Part shown: piece by piece, positions 48,428-57,676 of the stretch
Layout of the letters: every line of letters starts with the position of its first letter
Numbering within the stretch: the first letter of the stretch is position 1
Source of the DNA: UTCFX2 sp963788305
Lineage (GTDB): Bacteria; Chloroflexota; Anaerolineae; Anaerolineales; UBA4823
DNA length: 64,000 nt
Assembly: GCA_963788305.1 (NCBI GenBank)
Contig: CAWBGK010000019.1
Span: 111,639 to 175,638 of the forward strand
Direction of reading: 5' to 3'
The notes under the pieces: model-generated
The model's database searches: none
Told to the model about the DNA's origin: nothing
Seen by the model: only the letters and a program-made list of their open reading frames with translations
Program-made: the position numbers and the translations under genes

Positions 48428-50410
48428 TTATGAACCATAGTATTGAGCGACCCCGAGAATCGAGAGAAAATCGATGGTCAGAAAGAAAGCCAGATAAGCC
48501 AGATAAAAACCAGCCAGTTGAGAATCGCCCTGCACGGTCGAGCGCTCTTTATGAGTTAATCTCAACCAGGTACCGTGTACCAGCCGGAAATTTTCCAGCC
48601 ATCCGCTGACCAGCAGCAGCAGCACCGGGATCACTGCCGGATATATGTAGCGAGCAGTAGGGAAATAATATGCCGCGTCGATGATATTCGGCCCGCCTCT
48701 TGTCAGCACCAGGAAGGTCGCCAGGATGACCACTAATCCGAAGGTCGCGATCACATCCCACGGCAGCGTCCTCCAGCATCGAACCGCGCCCAACAGCGCC
48801 CCCAGGATTCCGAGGAGGGTAAAACCGAGCAGCAGGCGGTATGCCCACACAGGCTCGAGCGGCGGGACATGACCCCAGCCGAACCTCGCCCAGAATGTTT
48901 GGAAAAGATGCCGGGCGCTGATCGGGTAGAGGTCCCGGGTGCCGCCTGTGTCAACCAGCGATCCAAGCAGAAGCGAAGGATGCACTTTTTCAGGCAGCCA
49001 GTCTGCGATGAAGTTGTCAATCACAGGGTTCAGCCTGGGTCCCGGAGCCTCGCCAGAAGGATTTCGAAGCAGATTTATAAACGGCTCTCCGCCCCATTCG
49101 CCGCTTTCTCCATCGCCAGAATCAAAGGACGGCGGCTCAGAGATCGGTCTGTGTCCCTCTACCAGCAGAAGCCCATCATAATATACATTTATCCCTGGCT
49201 GTTCAAGCTCAGGCGCCAAATCCACCCAAACCCGCCCACCAGCCTCCGGCAATACAGACTGGAAAGCGTAGAATGTCGGTTCGGGCGAGACAAACAGCTG
49301 CTCGGATAAATTCTCCTGGGTTGTTCGCAGCCCAGGTCCCCGCAGACGGGTTTTCTGGTCCGACCAGACCCAGTATCCGAATGTGATCGGCTTTCCAGCC
49401 AATTTCTCCAGGAAAGAAGCAGGCAGGTGTTGATAAGCCTCAGGAAGGTAGCTAGGATGGATGGGTAAACCAGCTTCGACCTGCAGCGCATATTCACCGA
49501 CAGGAGCCTGGTCAGTCTTGACACGCAGCGCTGCCGCCTGAGGGGTGTTCCGATACCAGGCAAATGCATCGTCCCAACGCAGGCTGAAAACCAGCCCTGC
49601 TCCCACGCTGAGCGCCAGGACAAACCAGGCTGCCCGGCGCATCCTGCCTCTCGCGAGCGAAAATAACAGCGCCGGTATGGTTGCCGCCAGGGCAACCAGT
49701 GCTGTGGTTTTCGCGAACCAGGTCAGGATTGCGGTAAGGGCAAACAGGCTGAAAGTCAGCCAGGAAAATCCGCGCCGGATCAGGCGCGCGCTCATCCAGA
49801 TCAGCAATGCTGCCGCCGCGATTGCCAGGCTGTCATTATTCACTGAGCTCATATTTTCCACAAAAGCCGGGGTCAGCGCCAGCGTCATGGGCAGCATCCA
49901 GCGCAGGGGATGGCCCTTGGATACAAGCTCGCTCGCAGTCCCCCATGCAGCAAGAACCGTCAGGACCAGGAAGACCAGCGATGACAGGCGCCCTGCATAG
50001 AGCTGGGCGTCTATTCCCATGGAGCTGATAACCCGAATCGGTAATCCTGCGAAATAATAATAAAGCGGCGGCTCAGTAAGCTGAGAAAATCCTGGAATCG
50101 ACACTTTTTGGCTCGGCGGACCGATCACCGGTGCGGGTGCGGACATCTGCGCATAAAAGCCGTTCTCGATCATCGATTTCAGCACCTGCCGGCTGAATTT
50201 TGGCGGAATTTCTGCTTCAGCCGGAATCTCGTCAAACTGAGCCGCCAACCAGGCGTATTCAAAATGCTTTGGTTCGTCATAATGCTGCCACGGCGGCAGT
50301 AGAAAAACGTACATCAAGCCGTGTAAAAGCGCCAGCGCCAGGATCATCACGATCAGGAGCGGTTCACGCCTTTCTGAAGGAGCCTGAGACTTTACATCAA
50401 TGTCAGTCAT
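48428..50410 (-). CDS. Multi-pass GT-C-type membrane glycosyltransferase (GT39/ArnT-like)
   Basis: 660 residues from ATG 50410 (an in-frame start at 50503 lies inside the phosphatase gene). About 12 hydrophobic helices are visible. The N-terminal loop LPPWQHYDEPKHFEYAW has a D-E pair as in the catalytic loop of GT-C enzymes (PMT, ArnT), and a large soluble insertion (about 300-490) with a beta-rich RVWVDLAPELEQPGINVYYDG part faces outside. Related proteins move sugars from lipid carriers to proteins or glycans. The frame is intact. It overlaps the phosphatase by 8 bases. Assignment as a GT is likely but the donor and acceptor are unknown; a DUF2142-like relation is possible. Confidence 0.75.
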   Translation of the reverse strand: MTDIDVKSQAPSERREPLLIVMILALALLHGLMYVFLLPPWQHYDEPKHFEYAWLAAQFDEIPAEAEIPPKFSRQVLKSMIENGFYAQMSAPAPVIGPPSQKVSIPGFSQLTEPPLYYYFAGLPIRVISSMGIDAQLYAGRLSSLVFLVLTVLAAWGTASELVSKGHPLRWMLPMTLALTPAFVENMSSVNNDSLAIAAAALLIWMSARLIRRGFSWLTFSLFALTAILTWFAKTTALVALAATIPALLFSLARGRMRRAAWFVLALSVGAGLVFSLRWDDAFAWYRNTPQAAALRVKTDQAPVGEYALQVEAGLPIHPSYLPEAYQHLPASFLEKLAGKPITFGYWVWSDQKTRLRGPGLRTTQENLSEQLFVSPEPTFYAFQSVLPEAGGRVWVDLAPELEQPGINVYYDGLLLVEGHRPISEPPSFDSGDGESGEWGGEPFINLLRNPSGEAPGPRLNPVIDNFIADWLPEKVHPSLLLGSLVDTGGTRDLYPISARHLFQTFWARFGWGHVPPLEPVWAYRLLLGFTLLGILGALLGAVRCWRTLPWDVIATFGLVVILATFLVLTRGGPNIIDAAYYFPTARYIYPAVIPVLLLLVSGWLENFRLVHGTWLRLTHKERSTVQGDSQLAGFYLAYLAFFLTIDFLSILGVAQYYGS

Positions 50411-50867
50411 CTTCCGCCAGGGTGGCAATCCGATCGAAACCGCTGCTGAAAATTCCCTTGATCTCGCGAGCAGTATCAAGATAGTCCAGATATTCCCTTC
50501 CAATCGGGTCCACGATATCTCGGAATTTCCCGGTCATCTCGCTCAATAGGTAAATTTTTCCAATTCGGTTTGGGAAAGCCGCCAGCAAGGCCTCCTTATG
50601 ACCCTGCTCCATGGTGAGCGCCAGCTGGAACTGCTTGATCAGGTCAGCCGTTATCAGCCGCGAGCGGTGAGCCGAAAGATCCACGCCGTGTTCGCGCAGG
50701 ATTTCCAGGGTATACTCGGCTGCCGGATAGCCCGGCTGAGCGTAGACTCCAGCGGAGCCAATCCGCCAGGTCTGCCCCATCTGCAGGGTGAATAATCGAA
50801 ATAATCCCTCAGCCATCGGGGAGCGGCAAATATTTGCAGTGCAGATAAACAGAACCGATCGTTCCAA
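50403..50867 (-). CDS. Low-molecular-weight protein tyrosine phosphatase
   Basis: 154 residues. The P-loop is FICTANICRS with C9 and R15 (CX5R), and the general acid lies in the DP loop (IVDPIG) near residue 118. The start is TTG 50867, with no convincing Shine-Dalgarno. Such phosphatases often regulate exopolysaccharide export and BY-kinases, and here it lies between a flippase-like protein and a glycosyltransferase, in keeping with that role. No tyrosine kinase is visible in the window. Alternatively it may act as an arsenate-reductase relative, but the tyrosine phosphatase sequence is clear. Frame intact. Confidence 0.88.
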   Translation of the reverse strand: MERSVLFICTANICRSPMAEGLFRLFTLQMGQTWRIGSAGVYAQPGYPAAEYTLEILREHGVDLSAHRSRLITADLIKQFQLALTMEQGHKEALLAAFPNRIGKIYLLSEMTGKFRDIVDPIGREYLDYLDTAREIKGIFSSGFDRIATLAEDD

Positions 50868-50885
50868 GGATTAATCCACTTATTG

Positions 50886-51944
50886 TTAAATCGAGACTTC
50901 CATATTCCCTCCGGGGGGTGTTCTCCTCAAACCAGATGCCTGGAGATGCCAGAAAGATAGCAGTCCCAGCACCACCACCGGGAGATATGCAATGACGTGC
51001 AAGAGTATACCGTAACTCAGCCCTGCCGATCGATCCCATCCAAAGAATTCGAAAGCCAGGACGCCTGCATATTCAAATACACCAACTTTTCCCGGCAATC
51101 CCGGCAGCGAATATCCGACCTGGATCAGGATCAGGGAAAACAGGGCAACATCGATCGATGCCGGGAGCCCCAAAGCCAGAAGTGCGATCAGATTGGTCAG
51201 AATCGCCGTCCCCCAGATTACTGCCGTCTGAGCCAGGAGCCACCCGAGCTTATTCGGCGTTCGGAAAACAGCCAGCGATGCAAATCCAGCCCTGGTGTGC
51301 CTTTGAACGAAATCCGCCATCCGCCTGGATAATCGCATGCTGATTTTTTCAACCAGCTTATTCAGTTGGCTTGGGAAAAGCAGCAGGATTATCAAAATAA
51401 GGCTCGCCAATAAAAAAACCAGGCTCAGCATCGATACCGTCAGCTTCAGCCACTCCGGAAGCGGTACTTTGAGAAGCATGATTCCGATGAGAAGGATGAA
51501 CGCCAGGATATCGATAAATTTCTCGCCCAATACAGTGCCGACCGCGCAGGCTGGCTCAACCCCGCGTTGGCTGACCACATAAACACGGCTGACCTCACCG
51601 ATTCTGATCGGGAACAATGAGTTGAGCAGCTGGGCAGAAATAAAAGCTGCGGATACATCTATAAAATTGATGAGTCGATTGCAGGATTCCAGCTGGTATT
51701 TCCAGCGGTACGATTTCAACATCAGCGTGGTCACGGAAACCACCAGCCCAAGCAATAAGAAACCGATCTTAACCTGGCTGATGGTGTTCGCGACGACTGA
51801 CCAGTCGACCTCCCGCAAAGCCAGGAACAAGAAAAAAAAGCCCAGCGCCAGACCGAATATCGCCCGTGTTATCCGGGAAATTGCGGGTCTGGAAAAGGCT
51901 TTTTTCAAGCTTCTAACGCTTTTCTGTGAAGGCTCAACCTGCAT
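50886..51944 (-). CDS. Flippase-like membrane protein (UPF0104 / LPG synthase TM family)
   Basis: 352 residues from ATG 51944, chosen over the in-frame ATG 51989 because the latter lies further inside gmd. About eight transmembrane helices. The family signatures LLNSLFPIRIGEVSRVYVV and SLPGLPGKVGVFEYAG are present, as in MprF's flippase half and AglD-type proteins. The family is thought to move lipid-linked intermediates, and its place next to gmd, a phosphatase and a GT-C protein supports a role in lipid-linked glycan handling. The MprF synthase domain itself is absent. Frame intact. Confidence 0.82.
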   Translation of the reverse strand: MQVEPSQKSVRSLKKAFSRPAISRITRAIFGLALGFFFLFLALREVDWSVVANTISQVKIGFLLLGLVVSVTTLMLKSYRWKYQLESCNRLINFIDVSAAFISAQLLNSLFPIRIGEVSRVYVVSQRGVEPACAVGTVLGEKFIDILAFILLIGIMLLKVPLPEWLKLTVSMLSLVFLLASLILIILLLFPSQLNKLVEKISMRLSRRMADFVQRHTRAGFASLAVFRTPNKLGWLLAQTAVIWGTAILTNLIALLALGLPASIDVALFSLILIQVGYSLPGLPGKVGVFEYAGVLAFEFFGWDRSAGLSYGILLHVIAYLPVVVLGLLSFWHLQASGLRRTPPGGNMEVSI

Positions 51945-51955
51945 CCAGCGCTCAA

Positions 51956-53023
51956 TCAATGGTCCATTGAAACGATCTGGTCCTCCCAACGGTGCCAGCG
52001 CCCATGGTTGGCCTCAAGGATCTTTCGCCCTTCTCCAGGGGATTGCAGCCCCACGAGCTCCAGGTCCGCATCGACCATGATCCGGACCAGATCGCGGAAG
52101 AAGACCCTGGGCTCCCAACCGAGCTCTTTTTGCGCCTTCGACGGATCGGCCTGCAGGTAATCCACTTCAGTGGGTCGAAAATAGCGCGGATCGATCTTGA
52201 CATAATCATGCCAGTCGAGGTTCACGTACCCAAAGGCCTCATCGAGAAAATCACGGACTGAATGCGCCTCGCCTGTGCCGATCACAAAATCATCCGGAAC
52301 ATCGTGCTGGAGCATTTTCCACATCGCAGCAATATAGTCAGGCGCATACCCCCAGTCTCGCCGCGCATCCAGGTTGCCCAGGTAGAGCGCATCCTGCTTG
52401 CCAGCCCGAATTGCAGCCACCGCCCTGGTGATCTTGCGGGTAACAAAAGTCTCGCCGCGCCGGGGGGACTCGTGGTTGAAAAGGATCCCATTACAGGAAA
52501 ACAGCCCGTAGCCCTGCCGATAATTCCGAGTGATCCAGTAAGCATAGACTTTTGCGGCAGCATATGGGCTTTGGGGCATAAATGGCGTCTCTTCATCCTG
52601 CGGCGGATGGGCGCTGCCGTACATCTCGCTGGAAGATGCCTGGTAAAAACGGGTCTTGATCCCGCTTTTCCGTACCGCTTCCACGATCCGCAGGGTCCCA
52701 AGTCCAGTGATATCTCCGGTGTATTCGGGCAGATCAAAGCTCACCCGGACATGGCTCTGGGCAGCCAGGTGGTAAATCTCATCCGGCTGGATGTCATAAA
52801 TCAGCTCCATCAGGTTCCCGGAGCTGCCGACGTCGCCGTAATGCAGGGCCAACCGGATTCCGTTTTGATTATGAGGGTCACGGTAAATATGATCTACTCT
52901 GCCGGTGTTGAAAGTGCTGGCTCTCCGGATCAATCCGTGAACTTCATATCCCTTTGAAAGCAGCAGCTCTGCCAGATAAGAGCCGTCCTGTCCGGTAATT
53001 CCAGTGATAAAAGCCTTTTTCAT
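51956..53023 (-). CDS. gmd: GDP-mannose 4,6-dehydratase
   Basis: 355 residues. Converts GDP-mannose to GDP-4-keto-6-deoxymannose, the precursor of fucose, rhamnose and perosamine sugars. NAD(P)-binding TGITGQDGSYLAE (from residue 7), STFNTGRVDHIY, the catalytic YxxxK at Y154/K158 (SPYAAAK) with SSE at 131-133, and NHESPRRGETFVTRKI match Gmd. No GMER (fcl) or perosamine synthase gene is adjacent. It follows the NusG paralog after 29 bases on the same strand and is coupled to the flippase. Frame intact. Confidence 0.95.
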   Translation of the reverse strand: MKKAFITGITGQDGSYLAELLLSKGYEVHGLIRRASTFNTGRVDHIYRDPHNQNGIRLALHYGDVGSSGNLMELIYDIQPDEIYHLAAQSHVRVSFDLPEYTGDITGLGTLRIVEAVRKSGIKTRFYQASSSEMYGSAHPPQDEETPFMPQSPYAAAKVYAYWITRNYRQGYGLFSCNGILFNHESPRRGETFVTRKITRAVAAIRAGKQDALYLGNLDARRDWGYAPDYIAAMWKMLQHDVPDDFVIGTGEAHSVRDFLDEAFGYVNLDWHDYVKIDPRYFRPTEVDYLQADPSKAQKELGWEPRVFFRDLVRIMVDADLELVGLQSPGEGRKILEANHGRWHRWEDQIVSMDH

Positions 53024-53052
53024 AGAAGAAAATTCGACCTCTAACCTTCCAA

Positions 53053-53565
53053 TTATTGTTTCTTGTGCGATATCTGACCCGAGTTCAGCGTTAAAGCAAC
53101 CTTTCGACTGCTTCCAAGGAACTCCAGCAGAACGCGGACTCGCTCGCTCCCAGGCAGACGGGCATCGAAGATCGCTTCATACCCCCTGAACGGGCCATCG
53201 CTGATCCATACCATATCCCCTGATTTCAAGCCCGCAAAAATCTCGCCGCCGGCAAGATTGATTTCTTCCACGCGCTTCCGAATGGAATGGATCAGGTTAT
53301 CCGGGACGGCAGCTGGCTCGCCGCCGAAACTCACCAGGCCCAGAGTGTGTGGCATCCACTGGAACAGGGATACTCCCACCTCATCCAGGTCCGAAAACAC
53401 AAAAAGATAGCCCGGAAAATATGGTTTCAGCCGTCGGGCACGCGGATTAACCGGTTGAACGCGGATACGCGGATAAAATACTTCAAATCCATGCGATACC
53501 AGCTGCCGCCAGATAATATCTTCTTTTCGAGGTTTGCTGCGAACAGCATACCAGTTGCCATTCAT
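53053..53565 (-). CDS. NusG/RfaH-family transcription elongation factor paralog
   Basis: 170 residues. The NGN domain (WYAVRSKPRKEDIIWRQL and VFYPRIRVQP, PYFPGYLFVF) covers residues 5-100, and a KOW-type C-terminal domain (SGDMVWISDGPFRGYEAIF) follows. Specialised NusG paralogs (RfaH, UpxY, LoaP) promote long polysaccharide or secondary-metabolite operons. This one lies just before gmd and the downstream glycan genes, which fits that role. The general nusG normally lies with secE, so this is likely a specialised copy. Frame intact. Confidence 0.88.
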   Translation of the reverse strand: MNGNWYAVRSKPRKEDIIWRQLVSHGFEVFYPRIRVQPVNPRARRLKPYFPGYLFVFSDLDEVGVSLFQWMPHTLGLVSFGGEPAAVPDNLIHSIRKRVEEINLAGGEIFAGLKSGDMVWISDGPFRGYEAIFDARLPGSERVRVLLEFLGSSRKVALTLNSGQISHKKQ

Positions 53566-53620
53566 TTATCGCCACATCCTGAGGTTCACCCTAGACCGGC
53601 AAACCTTCAACGGGATTAGG

Positions 53621-53626
53621 ATTATA
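53621..53626 (-). promoter_or_regulatory. -10 element for the NusG-paralog/gmd operon, inside the M50 stop
   Basis: On the minus strand TATAAT (53621-53626) overlaps the TAA stop of the M50 gene. The transcription start would be about 50 bases before the NusG-paralog ATG at 53565. The -35 region is weak. It would give the glycan genes a promoter apart from the glycolytic run. Confidence 0.4.
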
Positions 53627-54384
53627 ACACCACTTCCAGACCGAAAATTCGACCGAGAAATCGACGGGTTAACCACACAAAAGGAAGCAGCACCAGATGC
53701 AGCCCTGCGCTGATCATATAAACCAGGGCAATCGCCCGCAAGACCTGGTTGAAGGGTTCGGCCAGATTATCAATCATCCAGGGACCAGCGCCTGATAGGA
53801 TCGCTGCGACTGCAAGTGCTGCCAGAATCAAGCCAAGCGGCAGCCATGCTCGACGATCCGACGGTGATGGCAGCATGGTGCTGCTGACAACCAGAGCCAG
53901 ATAAAACCACAGCCAGAAGTCAGGCAAAACCATCATTTGCTTAAATGCCTGCCCAAATGCCACGGCTCCCTGGATCCAGAGAGTCTGCACCAGTTCAGGC
54001 AAATGAAGCTTAATCAATCCCGCATAGGCAACAAACGCCCCCCCCGCCAGCAGCGGCGCTGTTCCAATCAGGGCATCTCTGACCCAGTCCGTCGATTCGG
54101 TTTCAACAAACCCCAGCTGGAGTTTGCCGTCTCCGGTTGGTTTCGGGAGCAGAGAAAAACCTGCCCGTTCGCACTCCCACCAGCCGAGCCATCATGAAAT
54201 GGCTGCCTTCGTGCAGCAGAACACCGGGGAAAAATAAAATTGAGAAGAGCGAAATCGACAGGTCTGTCCGCCGCGTCAGGAATAAGAAAACCGTCTGGAT
54301 TTCTCGGTGCAGGCTGCGCTGTAAGAATAGGAGCGGAACGAGCGATGCGATCAGCCAGATGAGACCATCCAGACGGGCAGGCAT
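53622..54384 (-). CDS. Membrane-embedded zinc metalloprotease-like protein (M50/HExxH, one frameshift)
   Basis: The first helical segment has PGVLLHEGSHFMMARLVGV, with the HEGSH zinc-binding pattern at the membrane border. The frame changes near 54150-54160 in a T run; restoring one base gives FSLLPKPTGDGKLQLGFVETESTDWVRDALIG and then the C-terminal helices (LIKLHLPELVQTLWIQGAVAFG and onward). Corrected length is about 254 residues with five or six helices. The layout (HExxH at a helix start, followed by soluble loop and more helices) resembles the M50 family of site-2 protease-like proteins, but the second zinc-ligand NxxPxxxxD motif is not clear. It lies between tpiA and the NusG paralog. 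Function unknown. Confidence 0.7.
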
Positions 54385-54402
54385 GCCAGGATTTACCGTT
54401 GA

Positions 54403-55173
54403 TTATTGGGCGGCTGCTCGGACGATTTGTGTGAAATCTTCAACTTTCAGGCTGGCGCCTCCAACCAGGCCGCCATCGATCTCTGTCTCACTGAAGAACT
54501 CGACTGCGTTTTTGCTGTTGACTGAACCGCCGTAAAGCACCCGAATTTGTTGAGCGGTGGACCTGCCAAATAAACCGGCAAGCGCAGGCCGGATGACATC
54601 ACGAATGACTTCCGAAGCCCCTGCAGCCGTGGAGGGTTTCCCTGTTCCGATCGCCCAGACAGGCTCATAGGCGACCACCAGCGCGGCGGATCGATCGGGG
54701 TCTTCCATCACCTTCAAGTCGCCCAGACCGGCTCGAATCTGACGCTGGATCACCTCGGCGGTTTGATTTGATTCATATTCAGCAAGTGTTTCACCAACGC
54801 AAACGATCGGAATCAGCCCGTGTGCAAACGCTGACTTCACCTTCCGATTGACGGTCTCATCGGTCTCTCCGAAATAGGTCCTGCGCTCCGAATGTCCGAT
54901 GATGATGTACTGGCAAAGCTCGGCAACCATCATCGGGGAGATCTCTCCCGTGAAAGCTCCCTTGGCTTCCCAGTGCATGTTCTGCGCGCCAAGCCCAATG
55001 TCCGTCCCCTCCAACATGGCTGCGACGGGCAGGATGTCCATAAATGGCGGGCAGAGCACTTTTTCAACGTCTGGGAAGCTCTTCAGACCGGGCACAAGTT
55101 CTGAGACAAATTTCCGCGCCTCAGCCATCGTGTTATACATCTTCCAATTCCCTGCAACAAATGGTCTTCGCAT
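54403..55173 (-). CDS. tpiA: Triosephosphate isomerase
   Basis: Interconverts glyceraldehyde-3-phosphate and dihydroxyacetone phosphate. 256 residues from ATG 55173. The active-site Lys (AGNWKMYNT), His (IIGHSERRTYFGETDE) and the loop Glu (VVAYEPVWAIGTGKPSTA) are all present, with the phosphate-binding LYGGSVNSKN near the end. The start 14 codons upstream is possible but lacks conserved sequence. It follows pgk after about 110 bases. Frame intact. Confidence 0.96.
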   Translation of the reverse strand: MRRPFVAGNWKMYNTMAEARKFVSELVPGLKSFPDVEKVLCPPFMDILPVAAMLEGTDIGLGAQNMHWEAKGAFTGEISPMMVAELCQYIIIGHSERRTYFGETDETVNRKVKSAFAHGLIPIVCVGETLAEYESNQTAEVIQRQIRAGLGDLKVMEDPDRSAALVVAYEPVWAIGTGKPSTAAGASEVIRDVIRPALAGLFGRSTAQQIRVLYGGSVNSKNAVEFFSETEIDGGLVGGASLKVEDFTQIVRAAAQ

Positions 55174-55286
55174 ATGATCTCTCCATTCTTCCATTCCATT
55201 TACGCTACTCAGCACCGAAAAGGGCGCACTGCCGTGCGCCCCAGCTGTCTGTCTGAGTACAGGTTCAATACTGCCAAAAAAGGCAA

Positions 55287-56463
55287 TTATTTGTCCAGCA
55301 GCGCTGCAACACCGGGCAGAACCAGACCTTCAAGCATCTCCAGTGAAGCGCCTCCACCCGTCGAGATATGGGTGATCTTGTCGCTCAAGCCTGACTGGTT
55401 AATCGCCGAGACCGAAATCACCGCCGCCCACAATCGAGAGAGCGCCGCTTGCGGCGACTTCCCGGGCGACGCCAAAAGTCCCTTTGGCAAAATTAGGGAA
55501 TTCAAAGACGCCCATCGGTCCATTCCAAACAATCGTCCCGGCGCTATGTAAATTCTTGCCAAACGCTTTAACGGTCTCCGGTCCAATATCCATGATCCGC
55601 CAGCCGTCTGGCACCGGGCCCATTTCAATCGTTTTTCGTTCCGCATCATCATCGAAGCGGTCGGCAATCACAACATCCACCGGTAAACGCAAGTGCTGTT
55701 TGCCTTCAGACAGAAGCTCGCGAGCGGTCTCCAATGCTTCTTCATCCACCAGAGAATCGCCGATTGGATATCCCTGCGCCTTGAAAAAAGTATTCGCCAT
55801 CCCGCCGCCGATCAAGATCAAATCCGCTTTCTTGAGCAGGTTGCGGATCACGCCGATCTTATCAACGATCTTCGCACCGCCCAGGATCGCGACAAACGGG
55901 CGCTTAGGTTCTGCGACCGCCTGGCCCAGGTACTTGATCTCTTTCTCCATCAGAAAACCTGCGACCGCCGGGAGGAATTTCGCAACTCCTTCTGTAGAAG
56001 CGTGCGCACGGTGCGCTGACCCAAAAGCATCGTTGACATAGAGTTCCGCCAGTGCTGCAAATTGGCGAGCCATCTCCGGGTCGTTCTTCGTTTCGCCCTT
56101 ATAAAAGCGGGTATTTTCAAGGACCAGGACCTCGCCTGGGTGGAGCGCTTTCGCTGCAGTCTCTGCCACCGGACCAACCGCCTCTTCCGAAAACGCAACA
56201 GGTTTGGCCAGCAGACCGGAAAGGTGCGCCGCGGTAGGGCGCATGGAGTATTTCGGATCCGGACCTTCCTTTGGCCGTCCAAGATGGGAACATAGGATCA
56301 CTGCTGCCCCGTGCTCCAGCAGATAATTAATCGTAGGCAAAGCTGCCTGAATGCGCGTGTCGTCTTCGACTCTTCCATCTTTGATCGGTACGTTAAAATC
56401 TACACGCACAAGAACTCGCTTGCCCTGAACATCAACATCGGTTACCAGTTTCTTATTGAACAT
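55287..56463 (-). CDS. pgk: Phosphoglycerate kinase (one frameshift)
   Basis: ATP-forming step of glycolysis. RVLVRVDFNVPIKDG, LCSHLGRPKEG, and FVAILGGAKIVDKIGVI are clear. Near the C-terminus an extra T in 'ggtgatttcgg' (about 55412) breaks GGGDSVSAIN; the second frame gives SAINQSGLSDKITHISTGGGASLEMLEG, the nucleotide-binding end. ATG 56463 is the start. Corrected length is about 391 residues, normal. It lies between gap and tpiA in one transcription unit. Confidence 0.95.
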
Positions 56464-56532
56464 GAATTCCTCCACCCAATAATCTTGAGTCTGGGAAAAG
56501 CCAGCCCTCAAGATCAATGGGATGTGGGTTAT

Positions 56533-57587
56533 TTAAAGGTACTTCGCCATCATCGCGGCAAGATCAGACGTCCGAACCGAGTAACCCCATTCATTATCAT
56601 ACCAGGCAACGATCTTGACAAACGTCCCGGCTTCTTTTCCCAGCACGCTGGTGAAGGGGAGGTCGACGATCGAGCTGCGCGGATCGCCCTTGTAGTCGAT
56701 GCTGACAAGGGGTTCGTCTTCTGCACCCAGGATACCCTTGAGCGGACCGGCAGCAGCATCACGGTAGTCCTGGCGCAGCTGTTCGGTGCTCACCGGGTTC
56801 TCAAGCTCAGCTGTCAGATCGATGACCGAAACGGTGGATGTTGGGACTCTCAGCGCATGACCATCTAGCTTTCCAGCCAGCGATGGGATGACGAGTTTGA
56901 TCGCCTTGGCAGCGCCGGTGGTGGTCGGGATGATGCTCATCGCTGCCGCGCGGCGCGGCGCAGGTCGCTGTGCGGCAGATCAAGGATTTTTTGATCATTG
57001 GTGTAGGCGTGGATCGTCGTCATGAAACCACGCTTGATTTGATACTTGTCATGAACAACCTTGACAGCGGGAGCCAACCCGTTTGTCGTGCAGGAGGCGT
57101 TCGAAACAACATGATGCTTGGCTGGGTCATACATCTTATCGTTGACCCCCAGGACAATCGTGAGGTCCTCACCTTCGGCGGGGGAAGAGATGATGACCTT
57201 TTTTGCGCCGCCTTTTGTGATGTGGTTCTCGGCGCCTTTGACAGCCTTACCCTTCTTGTTTACGCCATCGCTCTTCACCGTAAAGATGCCGGTGCTCTCG
57301 ACCACAATCTCAACCCCAAGGTCTGCCCACGGGATGTTTGCCGGGTCGGTTTCCTTGAATGCTTTAACCGATTTGCCATCAACCAGCAGCTCGCCGTCGC
57401 CGACCTCAACCGTGCCGTCAAACTTGCCGTAATTGGAGTCGTACTTGAGCAGGTGAGCCATCGTCTTGAGATCACCGATATCATTGAAGGCAACAACTTC
57501 CAATTCCTCGGGATGGTAGTCGCGAATCGCCTTGATTACCTGCCGCCCGATTCGGCCAAAACCATTGATACCAACTCTTACTGTCAT
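56533..57587 (-). CDS. gap: Glyceraldehyde-3-phosphate dehydrogenase (one frameshift)
   Basis: NAD-dependent glycolytic step. TVRVGINGFGRIGRQVIKAI is the NAD site and SNASCTTNGLAPAVKV holds the catalytic Cys. The frame breaks near 56945 in a GC-rich run (LPHSDLRRARAAAMSIIPTT expected), after which MSIIPTTTGAAKAI and the C-terminal part (VKIVAWYDNEWGYSVR) continue to the stop. Corrected length is about 351 residues. ATG 57587 has GGAGGATC upstream. The upstream gap to yvcK is about 90 bases and contains a possible hairpin. Normal length and motifs suggest a functional gene. Confidence 0.95.
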
Positions 57588-57627
57588 TTGATCCTCCATC
57601 TAAATTTGGGATTACGTATTCATTTTT

Positions 57628-57661
57628 ATTGAACCCGTAGGAAAACCGGGTGCTATTCAAT
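57628..57661. other. Imperfect hairpin between yvcK and gap
   Basis: On the plus strand ATTGAACCCG (57628-57637) can pair with CGGG (57647-57650) and TTCAAT (57656-57661) across a bulge. In the minus-strand transcript it would lie between the yvcK stop and gap ribosome-binding site. It could be an mRNA processing or stabilising structure; it lacks a T run in the transcript sense, so it is not a terminator. Confidence 0.3.
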
Positions 57662-57676
57662 GCTAAAAACCGCAAC

